Below, piece after piece: positions 24,696 to 33,737 of a DNA stretch of 54,532 nt. Origin of the DNA: RYN-133 sp036497285 (lineage in GTDB: Bacteria; Actinomycetota; Actinomycetes; Mycobacteriales; Jatrophihabitantaceae); contig DASXJR010000094.1 of the NCBI GenBank assembly GCA_036497285.1, forward strand, positions 1-54,532, read 5' to 3'. How positions within the stretch are numbered: the first letter of the stretch is position 1; each line of letters begins with the position of its first letter. The position numbers were made by a program, and so were the translations under genes. The notes beneath the pieces are model-generated. The model made no database searches. It had not been told where the DNA came from and was given only the letters and a program-made list of their open reading frames with translations.

Positions 24696-25454
24696 GTGGA
24701 GTTCGACCTCAACGCCGACCTCGGCGAGGGCTTCGGGGCCTGGCGGCTCGGTGACGACGAGGCGCTGCTCGGGGTCGTCACCAGCGCGAACGTCGCGTGT
24801 GGCTTTCACGCCGGCGACCCGACGACGATGGTGCGGGTGTGTGCGACAGCGGCCGCGGCGGGTGTCGCGGTCGGTGCACAGGTCGGGTACCGCGACCTGG
24901 CCGGCTTCGGTCGTCGGCGGATCGACATCGCCCCGCAGGACCTTCTCGCCGACGTCCTGTACCAGATCGGGGCGCTCGAGGCGTGCGCCCGCGCGGGGGG
25001 GACGGCGGTGCGCTACGTCAAGCCGCACGGCGCCCTCTACAACACCGCTGCCGACGACCCGGTGCAGGCGGGGGCCGTGGTGGCAGCGATCGCGGGCTAC
25101 GACCGGTCGCTTCCGGTGCTCGGCCTGCCCGGCTCCGAACTGCAGGCGGCAGCGGCGGCGGCCGGTGTGCCGTTCGTCGCCGAGGCGTTCGCCGATCGCG
25201 GCTACACCCCGACCGGGCGGCTGGTCCCGCGCGTCGAACCCGGCGCGGTGCACGAGACGGAAGCCGCCGTGGTGGCCCAGGCGGTGTCGATCGTGCGCGA
25301 CCGCACGGTGCGGACCTCGGGCGGCGACATGCTGGGCGTCGAGGCCGCCTCGCTGTGCCTGCACGGGGACACCCCGGGCGCCGTGACACTGGCCAGGGCC
25401 GTGCGTGCGGCGCTCACCGACCTCGGTGTCACGCTCGTCCCCTTCACCGGATGA
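24696..25454 (+). CDS. pxpA: 5-oxoprolinase subunit A (LamB/YcsF family)
   Basis: PxpA with PxpB and PxpC forms an ATP-dependent 5-oxoprolinase that opens 5-oxoproline, a damage product of glutamine and glutamate, to glutamate. The 252-residue protein opens with EFDLNADLGEGFGAW and shows NVACGFHAGDP, VGAQVGYRDLAGFGRR and VKPHGALYN, all family blocks. The start is GTG 24696. The ATGA overlap with pxpB shows coupling. The neighbouring glutamate decarboxylase on the other strand uses the product glutamate. Confidence 0.95.
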   Translation: MEFDLNADLGEGFGAWRLGDDEALLGVVTSANVACGFHAGDPTTMVRVCATAAAAGVAVGAQVGYRDLAGFGRRRIDIAPQDLLADVLYQIGALEACARAGGTAVRYVKPHGALYNTAADDPVQAGAVVAAIAGYDRSLPVLGLPGSELQAAAAAAGVPFVAEAFADRGYTPTGRLVPRVEPGAVHETEAAVVAQAVSIVRDRTVRTSGGDMLGVEAASLCLHGDTPGAVTLARAVRAALTDLGVTLVPFTG

Positions 25455-26050
25455 AGATCCACCGCTACGGCGAGCACGCCTTGCTCGCCGATCTCGACGA
25501 CCCGCATGAGGTCCCTGTCGTGCGGGCGGCTCTGGCGGCGCTCGACGGCGTCACCGACGCGGTCGCCGGTGCGCAGACCGTGCTGGTCGTCTTCGAACCC
25601 GGACACGAAGCGGCGGTACGCGCCGTGCTCGATCGGGGAGACTTTGCCGCCGCCTGGACCGGAGACCCTCCCCGATCGGTGACGATTCCTGTCCGGTATG
25701 ACGGCCCGGACCTCGCCGCGGTCGCCGACGCCGTCGGGCTCACCCCCGACGAGGTCGTCGACCTGCACTGCCGCGGTTCGTACGTGGTGCGGTTCTGCGG
25801 GTTCGCGCCAGGGTTCGCCTACCTGGACGGGTTGGACGAGCGGCTGCATGTGCCGCGCCGGAGCGACCCGCGCACGTCGGTACCCGCCGGGGCGGTCGGG
25901 ATCGCCGGCCAGTTCACCGGCGTGTACCCGCGGCCATCCCCCGGCGGCTGGCAACTGCTCGGACGCACCGACTTGCCGCTGTGGGACCCTGCGGCGCCCG
26001 AACCCGCGCTGCTCGCGCCAGGGACGAGCGTCCGCTTCGAGGCGCAATGA
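25451..26050 (+). CDS. pxpB: 5-oxoprolinase subunit B (KipI-like)
   Basis: A 199-residue cyclophilin-like protein starting at ATG 25451, within the pxpA stop. Family blocks are IHRYGEHALLADLDD at the N-terminus, VVRFCGFAPGFAYLDGLDER in the middle and VPAGAVGIAGQFTGVYPRPS-GGWQLLGRT near the C-terminus. Bacillus KipI was first described as an inhibitor of the sporulation kinase KinA, but in this gene arrangement the 5-oxoprolinase role is the likely one. It overlaps pxpC by 4 bp. Confidence 0.94.
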   Translation: MKIHRYGEHALLADLDDPHEVPVVRAALAALDGVTDAVAGAQTVLVVFEPGHEAAVRAVLDRGDFAAAWTGDPPRSVTIPVRYDGPDLAAVADAVGLTPDEVVDLHCRGSYVVRFCGFAPGFAYLDGLDERLHVPRRSDPRTSVPAGAVGIAGQFTGVYPRPSPGGWQLLGRTDLPLWDPAAPEPALLAPGTSVRFEAQ

Positions 26051-26883
26051 TCGAGATCGTCGAACCCGGGCCGCTGGCGAGCGTTCAGGATCTCGGCCGG
26101 CCGGGCTGGGCTGCGCTCGGGGTGCCGCGCTCCGGCGCGTTCGACCGGGGTGCTGCAAGGCTGGCCAACCGGCTCGTCGGCAACGACGTCGGCGCCGGCG
26201 TGCTCGAGGTGACGCTCGGCGGGCTCGCGTTCCGCGCGCTCGACGCGGTCACGATCGCGCTGACGGGCGCGCCGTGCCCGGGGCTGGACTGGGGCATCGC
26301 TGTCACGCTCCGGCCGGGCACGCTGGTGCGACTCGGCACACCCGTGCGCGGGCTGCGCAGCTACCTGGCGGCACGTGGCGGACTGGCCGTCGCCCCCGAA
26401 CTCGGCTCATGCAGCAGTGACCTGCTCAGCGGGATCGGTCCGTCCCCGCTTCAGCGCGGCGAGACGCTCGCAGTCGGGCCGGCACCGACGGCCTCGCCGA
26501 GCGGGGTCGCCGCCGCGCCGCGATCGGGCCCGGCCGAGTTCGCGATCCACCCCGGTCCGCGGGTCGACTGGTTCGAAGCAGGCGCACTCGACCGCCTGAC
26601 CGCCCAGCCGTGGCAAGTCCGGACCCAGTCCGATCGCGTTGGCGTGCGGCTGGACGGCGCGGCCCTGCGGCGGGTGCGTCCCGGGGAGTTGCCGAGCGAG
26701 CCGACGCTGCCCGGGGCGGTGCAGGTGCCGGCCGACGGGCGTCCGATCGTGTTCGGTCCCGACGCTCCGGTGACCGGCGGCTATCCGGTGATCGCGGTGT
26801 TGACCGAGGTCGCGCTCGACGCGGCCGCGCAGGTGCGGCCGGGTGATTTGGTGCGGTTCCGCCTCTCGTCCCGGCTCAGGTGA
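26047..26883 (+). CDS. pxpC: 5-oxoprolinase subunit C (KipA-like)
   Basis: A 278-residue protein beginning IEIVEPGPLASVQDLGRPGW, the typical N-terminus of the biotin-dependent-carboxylase-related KipA/PxpC family. Further blocks are GVPRSGAFDRGAARLANRLV, YLAARGGLAV and VFGPDAPVTGGYPVIAVL. It completes the pxpABC operon in the usual order with ATGA overlaps. Its 3' end overlaps the convergent phosphate transporter gene by 8 bp. Confidence 0.94.
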   Translation: MIEIVEPGPLASVQDLGRPGWAALGVPRSGAFDRGAARLANRLVGNDVGAGVLEVTLGGLAFRALDAVTIALTGAPCPGLDWGIAVTLRPGTLVRLGTPVRGLRSYLAARGGLAVAPELGSCSSDLLSGIGPSPLQRGETLAVGPAPTASPSGVAAAPRSGPAEFAIHPGPRVDWFEAGALDRLTAQPWQVRTQSDRVGVRLDGAALRRVRPGELPSEPTLPGAVQVPADGRPIVFGPDAPVTGGYPVIAVLTEVALDAAAQVRPGDLVRFRLSSRLR

Positions 26884-27874
26884 GCAACGGGTCGAGCACC
26901 AGCCACATGAGCGCGGCGACCGCGCCGGCCATCGGGATCGTCAGGACCCACGCGATCACGATGTTGCCGGCCACACCCCAGCGCACCCCCGACAGCCGCC
27001 GAGTGGCCCCTACGCCCATCACCGAGGAACTGATCACGTGCGTGGTCGACACGGGCAGTCCGTACGCCGCGGTGCCGAGCATGACTGCGCTGGCGACGGT
27101 TTGGGCGCCGAAGCCGCTGACCGGCGTGAGCGAGAAGATCCGCCGTCCCAGCGTGCGCATGATGCGCCACCCGCCCGAGTAGGTGCCCAACGAGATTGCC
27201 GCGGCCGAACTGAGGATCACCCACACCGGGATGTTCGCGGAGCTGATGTTGTGGCCGGCCACGAACAGGGTGAGCGCGATGACGCCCATGGTCTTCTGGG
27301 CGTCCTGCGTGCCGTGCCCGAAGGCCATGGTGGCGGCGGAGACGATCTGGCCCCAGCGGAAACCGCGGGTCGCGCGGACCGCGTTGGCGCGCCGGAACAC
27401 CCACAACAGCACGAGCATGAACAGGTACGCGCCGACGAACCCGATCAGGGGCGACAAGACCATCGGGACGACGACCTTGTCCACGATCGCGCTCCACTTA
27501 ACGGCTTCGGAGCCGGCGATTGCAGCACCGGCGAGACCACCGATCAACGCGTGCGACGAGGACGACGGCAGGCCGAGCCACCAGGTCCCCAGGTTCCAGA
27601 CGATCGCGCCGCCCAGGCCGGCGAGCACGATCACCAGCCCGTCCTGTCCGGACGGTGGCGCGATGATGCCGCTGCCGACCGTGGCGGCAACCTTGGTCGA
27701 GATCAACGCGCCCACCACGTTCATGATCGCGGCCATGCCGAGCGCCACACGCGGGGTCAGCGCCCGGGTCGAGACCGATGTGGCGATCGCATTGCCGGCG
27801 TCGTGAAAGCCGTTGGTGAAGTCGAAGCCGAGTGCCACGACGATGATGACGACCGCGAGTGCGGTGACGCTCAC
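26876..27874 (-). CDS. Inorganic phosphate transporter, PiT family
   Basis: A 332-residue membrane protein with about ten helices that would import phosphate, probably as a metal-phosphate complex coupled to protons. The first PiT signature is GFDFTNGFHDAGNAIATSV at residues 17-35. The second, with DDxx-like form, appears as SVMLGTAAYGLPVSTTHVIS. It starts at GTG 27874, 2 bp after the DUF47 gene, and the two are almost certainly cotranscribed. The pairing is the classical PiT plus DUF47 regulator arrangement. Confidence 0.94.
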   Translation of the reverse strand: MSVTALAVVIIVVALGFDFTNGFHDAGNAIATSVSTRALTPRVALGMAAIMNVVGALISTKVAATVGSGIIAPPSGQDGLVIVLAGLGGAIVWNLGTWWLGLPSSSSHALIGGLAGAAIAGSEAVKWSAIVDKVVVPMVLSPLIGFVGAYLFMLVLLWVFRRANAVRATRGFRWGQIVSAATMAFGHGTQDAQKTMGVIALTLFVAGHNISSANIPVWVILSSAAAISLGTYSGGWRIMRTLGRRIFSLTPVSGFGAQTVASAVMLGTAAYGLPVSTTHVISSSVMGVGATRRLSGVRWGVAGNIVIAWVLTIPMAGAVAALMWLVLDPLLT

Positions 27875-27876
27875 CC

Positions 27877-28506
27877 TTATGACTCCTTGACCGCGATCGT
27901 CTCGACGGCGTGCGCGACGTGCTCCAGCGCGTCCGCTGCCTCTTCGAACCCGTCGGCCACCTCGCGCAACTTGACCATCGTCAGTGCGTCGTAGTCGCCG
28001 CTGAACAGCCGCGACAGCAGCTTGCGGTACACCCGGTCGGCCTCGTTCTCCAGCCGGTTGACCTCGATCCAGTAGGGCTCGAGGTCGTGCAGCGTGCGCA
28101 GCCGACCCATCGCATCCGCGGTCTCGTGCGACGACCTCGCGATCAGCGTGATCTGCTCGCTCATCAGCGCGGGTAATTTTCCGACGTCGGCGAGCACGAT
28201 GAAGTCGGCCGTCGCCTCCATCGCGTCGATGACGTCGTCGAGCGCGCCGGCCAGCCGGTAGATGTCCTCACGATCGAACGGCGACACGAAGCTGGTGTTG
28301 AGCTGCCGCATGATCCGGTGGGTGACCGAGTCGCCGACGTGCTCCCGCTCGCGCAACTGCTTGGCGATCGCTTTGCGGTTGGCGTTCGGGTCGAGCAGGC
28401 CGGCCAGAATGTCGGCACAATCGGCAACGTTCTGGCCCGCCTCGGTGAACATGCCGTAGAACGCGTTGTCGCGCGGGGTGAGACGGAAGGCCACGTACGA
28501 GGACAC
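27877..28506 (-). CDS. DUF47 (PhoU-like) accessory protein of the phosphate transporter
   Basis: A 209-residue all-helical protein related to PhoU. Recognisable parts are FRLTPRDNAFYGMFTEAGQN at the N-terminus, REREHVGDSVTHRIMRQLNT and PFDREDIYRLAGALDDVIDA, which contain the ExxxD residues that bind metal clusters in PhoU. DUF47 proteins partner PiT transporters and probably limit uptake. It sits directly upstream of the PiT gene on the same strand. Confidence 0.92.
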   Translation of the reverse strand: MSSYVAFRLTPRDNAFYGMFTEAGQNVADCADILAGLLDPNANRKAIAKQLREREHVGDSVTHRIMRQLNTSFVSPFDREDIYRLAGALDDVIDAMEATADFIVLADVGKLPALMSEQITLIARSSHETADAMGRLRTLHDLEPYWIEVNRLENEADRVYRKLLSRLFSGDYDALTMVKLREVADGFEEAADALEHVAHAVETIAVKES

Positions 28507-28571
28507 TAGCGACCGCCTCAGATGAACTTTTGCTTACCTCCCCCTGAACGACGATCTTTCGCGCAAGCGGC

Positions 28572-29419
<848 letters not shown>

Positions 29420-29423
<4 letters not shown>

Positions 29424-29650
29424 CCGCGACGCCGGAAACGCCTGATGACAAGAATGACGACCAGCCCGCCCGTCGCCCCGATCACGATCCGGCCCTGCGT
29501 CGACTGGGCTTTCTCCTTCAGCGTCTGCTTGAAGGTCTCGGAGACGCGCTTCGGGCTGGTTCGGTAGGCGAGTTGGTCGACGGCACCGGCCAGCTTGACG
29601 CGCGCGCTCTCGATCTCGCGCTGGATGTCGTCCGCACCACGCTCGGTCAC
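29420..29650 (-). CDS. DUF3618 membrane-anchored small protein
   Basis: A 76-residue protein. The N-terminus has GADDIQREIESARVKLAGAV (residues 5-24), the hallmark of DUF3618, followed by a basic helix and one C-terminal transmembrane segment (GRIVIGATGGLVVILVI) with a positively charged end. The family is common in actinobacteria and lies near bcp in several genera; its function is not known. It overlaps purU by 4 bp. Confidence 0.85.
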
Positions 29651-29769
29651 GTCGGGTCCTCTCGCCGGGTTTCTTCGGACCCAACCTTAGGGGGCCGATC
29701 CCGCACGGTCATCGCGCGGATGACGCAATCGTGGCGCGGCCGATCGCCCGGTCGGTAACGTTGCGCACC

Positions 29770-30237
29770 GTGACGCGCCTCGAACCCGGTGCCCCGGCAC
29801 CCGACTTCACACTCGACGACGCCGACGGCAACCCCGTCACGCTCAAGGACTTCCGTGGCCGCAAGGTCGTCGTCTATTTCTACCCGGCGGCGATGACCCC
29901 GGGCTGCACCAAGCAGGCGTGCGACTTCCGCGACAGCCTCGACTCGCTCGCGGCCGCGGGGTACGCGGTGCTCGGCGTCTCGCCCGACAAGCCCGCGAAG
30001 CTGGCGAAGTTCCGCGAGCGCGACGCGATCACGTTTCCGCTGTTGTCCGACCCCGATCGGTCGACGCTCGAGGCGTACGGCGCGTTCGGCGAGAAGACGA
30101 TGTACGGCAAGAAGGTCACCGGCGTGATCCGCTCGACATTCGTCGTCGACGAGCAGGGCAAGATCGAGATCGCGCAGTACAACGTGAAGGCAACCGGCCA
30201 CGTCGCCAAGCTGCGCCGCGATCTTGGTCTCGACTGA
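29770..30237 (+). CDS. bcp: Thioredoxin-dependent peroxiredoxin Bcp/PrxQ
   Basis: A thiol peroxidase that reduces hydrogen peroxide and organic hydroperoxides. The 155-residue protein starting at GTG 29770 has LEPGAPAPDFTLDD, the peroxidatic Cys46 in MTPGCTKQAC and a likely resolving Cys51 five residues later, the PrxQ arrangement. GVSPDKPAKLAKFRERDAIT and KVTGVIRSTFVVDEQGKI are family blocks. The frame is open to 29731, but the start at 29770 gives the usual length. It overlaps the next gene by 14 bp if that gene starts at TTG 30224. Confidence 0.93.
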   Translation: MTRLEPGAPAPDFTLDDADGNPVTLKDFRGRKVVVYFYPAAMTPGCTKQACDFRDSLDSLAAAGYAVLGVSPDKPAKLAKFRERDAITFPLLSDPDRSTLEAYGAFGEKTMYGKKVTGVIRSTFVVDEQGKIEIAQYNVKATGHVAKLRRDLGLD

Positions 30238-30574
30238 TCCGGCTGCGGTGCTCGCGACCGAGCGGGCGGCGACGCAGGCACGGATCGCGTCGTTGCAAGG
30301 CGACGTCGACACAATCGTCGGCTCGGCGTCGTCGACGACCGGCGATGACGAGCACGATCCCGAGGGCGCGACGATCGGGTTCGAGCGTGCGCAAGCGCTC
30401 GCCCTGCTCGCACAGGCCCGTCACCATCTGACCGAGATCGACGCGGCCCTCGCCCGGCACGCCGACGGAAGCTACGGCACCTGCGTGGTCTGCGGCAGGC
30501 CCATCGCGCCGGAGCGCCTCGCCGCCCGTCCGACGGCGATGCACTGTGTCCACTGCGCGGGCCGCCACTCGTAA
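30224..30574 (+). CDS. TraR/DksA family C4 zinc-finger protein
   Basis: A 116-residue protein with a helical coiled N-terminal part and a C-terminal zinc finger: GTCVVCGRPI followed after 17 residues by CVHC, giving C-x2-C-x17-C-x2-C. Family members bind the RNA polymerase secondary channel or act as small zinc proteins. The DxxDxA tip motif of DksA is not evident, so a true DksA role is uncertain. The start is TTG 30224, within bcp, or GTG 30248. The tRNA gene follows 12 bp after the stop. Confidence 0.85.
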   Translation: MVSTDPAAVLATERAATQARIASLQGDVDTIVGSASSTTGDDEHDPEGATIGFERAQALALLAQARHHLTEIDAALARHADGSYGTCVVCGRPIAPERLAARPTAMHCVHCAGRHS

Positions 30575-30586
30575 GCTTGCGGCACT

Positions 30587-30660
30587 GGGGCCGTAGCCCA
30601 ACAGGCAGAGGCGCACGGTTTAGGTCCGTGGCAGTGCGGGTTCGACTCCCGCCGGCCCTA
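30587..30660 (+). tRNA. tRNA with anticodon UAG (Leu), class I fold with short variable loop
   Basis: A complete cloverleaf can be drawn. The acceptor GGGGCCG pairs with CGGCCCT, with G-U as the first pair. The D stem is GCC/GGC with GG in the loop. The anticodon stem is CACGG/CCGTG with loop TTTAGGT, so the anticodon is TAG at 30621-30623. The variable loop is only five bases, and the T stem is GCGGG/CCCGC with loop TTCGACT. The discriminator is A and CCA is not encoded. UAG reads CUA and possibly other CUN leucine codons. Bacterial tRNA-Leu normally has a long variable arm, which is absent here. Confidence 0.85.
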
Positions 30661-30680
30661 CTCAGCACCACTGCCCAACG

Positions 30681-30747
30681 ACAGTGGTCAGGTTGGGCGC
30701 ACAGTGGTCAGTTGTAGCTGACCACCGTGGCCGGAACTGACCACTGT
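30681..30747. repeat. 67-bp nested palindromic element, copy A
   Basis: ACAGTGGTCAG occurs twice directly and twice inverted (as CTGACCACTGT or a near variant), so the element folds on itself with 33-base arms. Copy B at 48763-48829 has the same length and high identity. This copy lies between the tRNA and the convergent NamH-like gene. An alternative stem CCCAAC (30674-30679) with GTTGGG (30692-30697) is also possible and could serve as a tRNA terminator structure. Confidence 0.85.
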
Positions 30748-30766
30748 CGAGCCGCGCCTGGGGAAG

Positions 30767-32383
30767 TCAGAACGGCCCTTCGCCCATCTCGTGCTGGCCG
30801 CGATGGTCCTGATGCACCACAGCTGCTGCCGGCGGCACCGGCTCGCCGAGGTGAGCGGAGCGGATGTCGTGGCCGACCGAGGTCAAGCACTTGCCGTTGG
30901 CGAGATTCCATTTCCACCCGTGCATCTGGCAGGTGAGCACCTCGCCGTCCACCGAGCCGAACCGGGTCAGGTCGGCCTTGAGGTGTGGGCAGCGCCGTTG
31001 CACCTCCCAGCCGTCCAGCTCGATCGTCTCGGCTGCCTCGAGCTCGTTCTGCTCGGTGAACCAGCCCTCGGCATAGTTGAGCCGTTCCTCGGACAGGCAC
31101 TTGAAGAACACGTAGACGAACTCGTTGTACGGGCCGACGCGCTGTGCGGAGAACCGGCACGACAGGAACAGCGAGTTGACCCAGTCGATCTCGTGGTCGC
31201 TGATCAGCTTCTCGACGTAGGCGCGTCGGGTGCGGAACCGGTAGCGCACCTTCGAGTCGTCGTAGGCACGCACCTCGCGCTTGACGAAGTCGATCAGCAC
31301 GTCCACGTCACCGCGCGAGGCGTCCTCGCAGGTGAACCGGACTCCCCCGTCGATGCCATTGGCAATGTGGTCGGCCTCCTCGAGCAGCGGGGTGAACCAC
31401 TCCTGCAGCGCGGCGAGGATGTCGACGTCGGGATTCGCCCACGTCGCCTTGGCCGCCTCCACCGCGGGCATCCGCCGCATCTGCATTTCGCGCAGGTAGG
31501 CGGTCTTGGCGGAACCGAACACCGTGGACGGGTCGTACGGATGCTCGACCGGGCAGTCGGGCTCGTTCAAGGCCGCGGCCGTACCGGGCAAGAGCAACCG
31601 ACCCTCGTGATGACCCTGCGACCGCAGCCAGTCGAGGTAGACGCTCTGATCGGGGAAGATGTTCGACTCGTCGCCGAAGATGTCGTTGAAGCCCCACAGC
31701 TCCTCGTCCAAGAAGCACGGCGGGCCGGCTGTCGGGAACACGAACCTGGCACCGAGTTCCTCGATGTAGCGCAGGGTGCGATCGAACTGCCGCTCGCGCT
31801 TGGTCGACCCCAACGCCTGCTTCGCCCGCGCCGGCAACTCGTAGACCATCGGGAACCAGATCGCTCCGGAGAACTGCACGAGGTAACCGTCGACGGGGCC
31901 GAGCGCCTTGAACACGTCCAGCTCGGACGGTCGCGCGTCGTTCTGGTTCAGCACCGTCTGCTCGCCGTCGGACAGCCACAGCGACGAATCGCCGATCGGG
32001 CCGTCGGTCGGCGATACCAGCGCCTGGATCATGATCTGCAGCCCGTCCAGGTCGACCACCTCACCGGACACGGGCGTCACGAACGAGGTGAACCCGCAGT
32101 CGCGAAGCTGGTCCTCCAGCTCGGTGGTCGGGAACTCCGGCAGCAACGCCGTCGCCGTCTTGGACACGTGCTTACGCAGGTGCTCGGCGTCGAAGTGATC
32201 ACGGTGCAGGTGTGACACGAACAGGTAGTCGGCGTTGCCGAACCGGTCCCAGTCCAGCTGCGAGTTGTCCGGGAACGGGAACCACGAGCCGAAATAGGCC
32301 GGGTTCACCCACGGGTCGGTGAGGATCGAGCCGTGCGCCGTCTCGATGAAGACGCTGGCGTGCCCCATCCCCGTGATTCTCAT
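30767..32383 (-). CDS. MBL-fold plus Rieske [2Fe-2S] protein, candidate UDP-MurNAc hydroxylase (NamH-like)
   Basis: A 538-residue protein. The N-terminal half is a metallo-beta-lactamase fold: RITGMGHASVFIETAHGSIL, then LFVSHLHRDHFD with the HxHxDH motif. The C-terminal part has a Rieske centre, RCPHLKADL followed by LTCQMHGWKW, giving C-x-H and C-x2-H ligands. This two-part build is that of NamH and CMP-Neu5Ac hydroxylase. NamH hydroxylates UDP-N-acetylmuramic acid to the N-glycolyl form found in mycobacterial peptidoglycan. Assignment rests on architecture; other substrates are possible. Confidence 0.72.
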   Translation of the reverse strand: MRITGMGHASVFIETAHGSILTDPWVNPAYFGSWFPFPDNSQLDWDRFGNADYLFVSHLHRDHFDAEHLRKHVSKTATALLPEFPTTELEDQLRDCGFTSFVTPVSGEVVDLDGLQIMIQALVSPTDGPIGDSSLWLSDGEQTVLNQNDARPSELDVFKALGPVDGYLVQFSGAIWFPMVYELPARAKQALGSTKRERQFDRTLRYIEELGARFVFPTAGPPCFLDEELWGFNDIFGDESNIFPDQSVYLDWLRSQGHHEGRLLLPGTAAALNEPDCPVEHPYDPSTVFGSAKTAYLREMQMRRMPAVEAAKATWANPDVDILAALQEWFTPLLEEADHIANGIDGGVRFTCEDASRGDVDVLIDFVKREVRAYDDSKVRYRFRTRRAYVEKLISDHEIDWVNSLFLSCRFSAQRVGPYNEFVYVFFKCLSEERLNYAEGWFTEQNELEAAETIELDGWEVQRRCPHLKADLTRFGSVDGEVLTCQMHGWKWNLANGKCLTSVGHDIRSAHLGEPVPPAAAVVHQDHRGQHEMGEGPF

Positions 32384-32482
32384 TCCGCGACCTCGGCGAG
32401 TTCCGGGCGCAGCGAAGACGGTCGTCGGGCGGTACGCATGCCCTCACGGTAACGACCCAGGTGGAAGTGCCAGAATGAGGTC

Positions 32483-32761
32483 GTGGCCCTGAACCCGCAC
32501 AGTGAGAAGCCCGACCTGGGCTCCCCGCCGGACTACGCGTCGGATCATCCCGACGAACACCCCGAGGACTGGGGCTGGCACGGCGAGTGGGGCCGGGCGG
32601 CCCGTGTCACCGGCTGGTTCGTCGCAATCCTGCTGATCGTGATGCTCACCACGACGCACTACAACCTCGCCGGTGGGGTGTGGCTGGTGGGGTTCGCGGT
32701 GGGCCTGATCGTGGTCCTCATCTGGGACCATCAGCGCCGCAAGAACGCGTGGCGTAAGTAG
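32483..32761 (+). CDS. DUF2631 small membrane protein
   Basis: A 92-residue protein. The hydrophilic N-terminus, rich in Asp, Pro and His, ends in EDWGWHGEWGRAARVTGWFV, the DUF2631 signature. Two transmembrane segments follow (about 43-62 and 64-82), and the basic tail is HQRRKNAWRK. The family is limited to actinobacteria and its function is unknown. It starts at GTG 32483, divergent from the NamH-like gene, and ends 4 bp from the convergent desaturase gene. Confidence 0.85.
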   Translation: MALNPHSEKPDLGSPPDYASDHPDEHPEDWGWHGEWGRAARVTGWFVAILLIVMLTTTHYNLAGGVWLVGFAVGLIVVLIWDHQRRKNAWRK

Positions 32762-32765
32762 CGCG

Positions 32766-33713
32766 TCAGCCGGTCTTGCGCTGGCGCTGCCTGTCCCGCT
32801 TTTCGACGAACCGGGCAGCCTGCGCGTCCAGCTCAGCAAGGAACGTCGTGACCTCGTCGCGGGCACGCTCGCCCTCAGGACCGAAATCGTCCCGGGTGAA
32901 GATCTTCCAGAATCGCAGGACGGGCGCGAGCACCTCGTCGTGGTGCAACCGCAGGTCGTAGATGCCGGCGCGGGCGATTGTGACTGAGTTCCGCGCGAAA
33001 CCGGGCATCCCGGTTCCGGGCATCTGGAACCCGACGATCTCGTCCCGGATGGCCTCCATGGTCGCGTCCGGCGCGCGGTCGAGAGCTGCCGCGACGAGGT
33101 TGCGGTAGAAGACCATGTGCAGGTTCTCGTCGGTTGCGATGCGCGCGAGCAGTTGCTCGGCGATCGGGCAGCCCGTGGCAGCGCCGGTGTTGCGGTGCGA
33201 CACGCGGGTGGCCAGTTCCTGGAACGACACGTAGGCGATCGTCTGCAGCGGCGTCTTGTCGCCCGAGTCGTAACCCGCGCTCATGTGGGCCATCCGCAGC
33301 CGCTCGAGCTCGACCGGGTCGACCCCGCGCGTGACGACGAGGTAGTCACGCAGCGCGATCCCGTGGCGGCCCTCCTCGGCCGTCCACCGCCCTACCCACT
33401 CGCCCCACGCGCCGCCGCGGCCGAACCGGGTCGCGATCTCGCGGTGGTACGACGGCAGGTTGTCCTCGGTCAGCAGGTTGACGGTCATCGCGGTCTTCGC
33501 CACCGGGTCCAACGACGACTCCTCGGGAGCCCAGTCCGAGCCGCCGAGGAACGCGAAGTCACGTCCGCGGCTCCACGGGACATAGTCGTGCGGGTGCCAC
33601 TCCTTGGCCAGCGACAGGTGTCGCTCGAGGTTGGCGGCCACGACGGGCTCGAGCTCGTGCAGCAGGCGCTGCTCGGTGCCGGCGGCGGTGTCTGGTGCGT
33701 CGAGACGGATCAC
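32766..33713 (-). CDS. Acyl-ACP desaturase (DesA-like, soluble di-iron)
   Basis: A 315-residue enzyme of the stearoyl-ACP desaturase type that introduces a double bond into ACP-bound fatty acids. The di-iron ligands are visible: LTEDNLPSYHREI, WTAEEGRHGIALRDY (ExxRH form) and ATDENLHMVFYRNL (ExxH). DWAPEESSL is also typical. It starts at GTG 33713 with GAGGGGA six bases upstream. The promoter region contains a perfect 20-bp palindrome over the -35 box, so repression by a TetR-type or MadR-like regulator is likely. Confidence 0.93.
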   Translation of the reverse strand: MIRLDAPDTAAGTEQRLLHELEPVVAANLERHLSLAKEWHPHDYVPWSRGRDFAFLGGSDWAPEESSLDPVAKTAMTVNLLTEDNLPSYHREIATRFGRGGAWGEWVGRWTAEEGRHGIALRDYLVVTRGVDPVELERLRMAHMSAGYDSGDKTPLQTIAYVSFQELATRVSHRNTGAATGCPIAEQLLARIATDENLHMVFYRNLVAAALDRAPDATMEAIRDEIVGFQMPGTGMPGFARNSVTIARAGIYDLRLHHDEVLAPVLRFWKIFTRDDFGPEGERARDEVTTFLAELDAQAARFVEKRDRQRQRKTG

Positions 33714-33737
33714 AAAAGTCCCCTCGGTCTAAAGAAC

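Noticed and set aside
30621..30623. TAG anticodon as a suppressor of the coxL TAG codon
   Set aside because: Anticodon 5'-UAG-3' reads CUA leucine codons. Suppressing a UAG stop needs a CUA anticodon, so the tRNA does not explain coxL translation.
30661..30766. tRNA-flanking region as a phage or island attachment site
   Set aside because: No integrase, no duplicated tRNA 3' end and no foreign-looking genes are nearby. The repeat here is the palindromic element also found at 48763.
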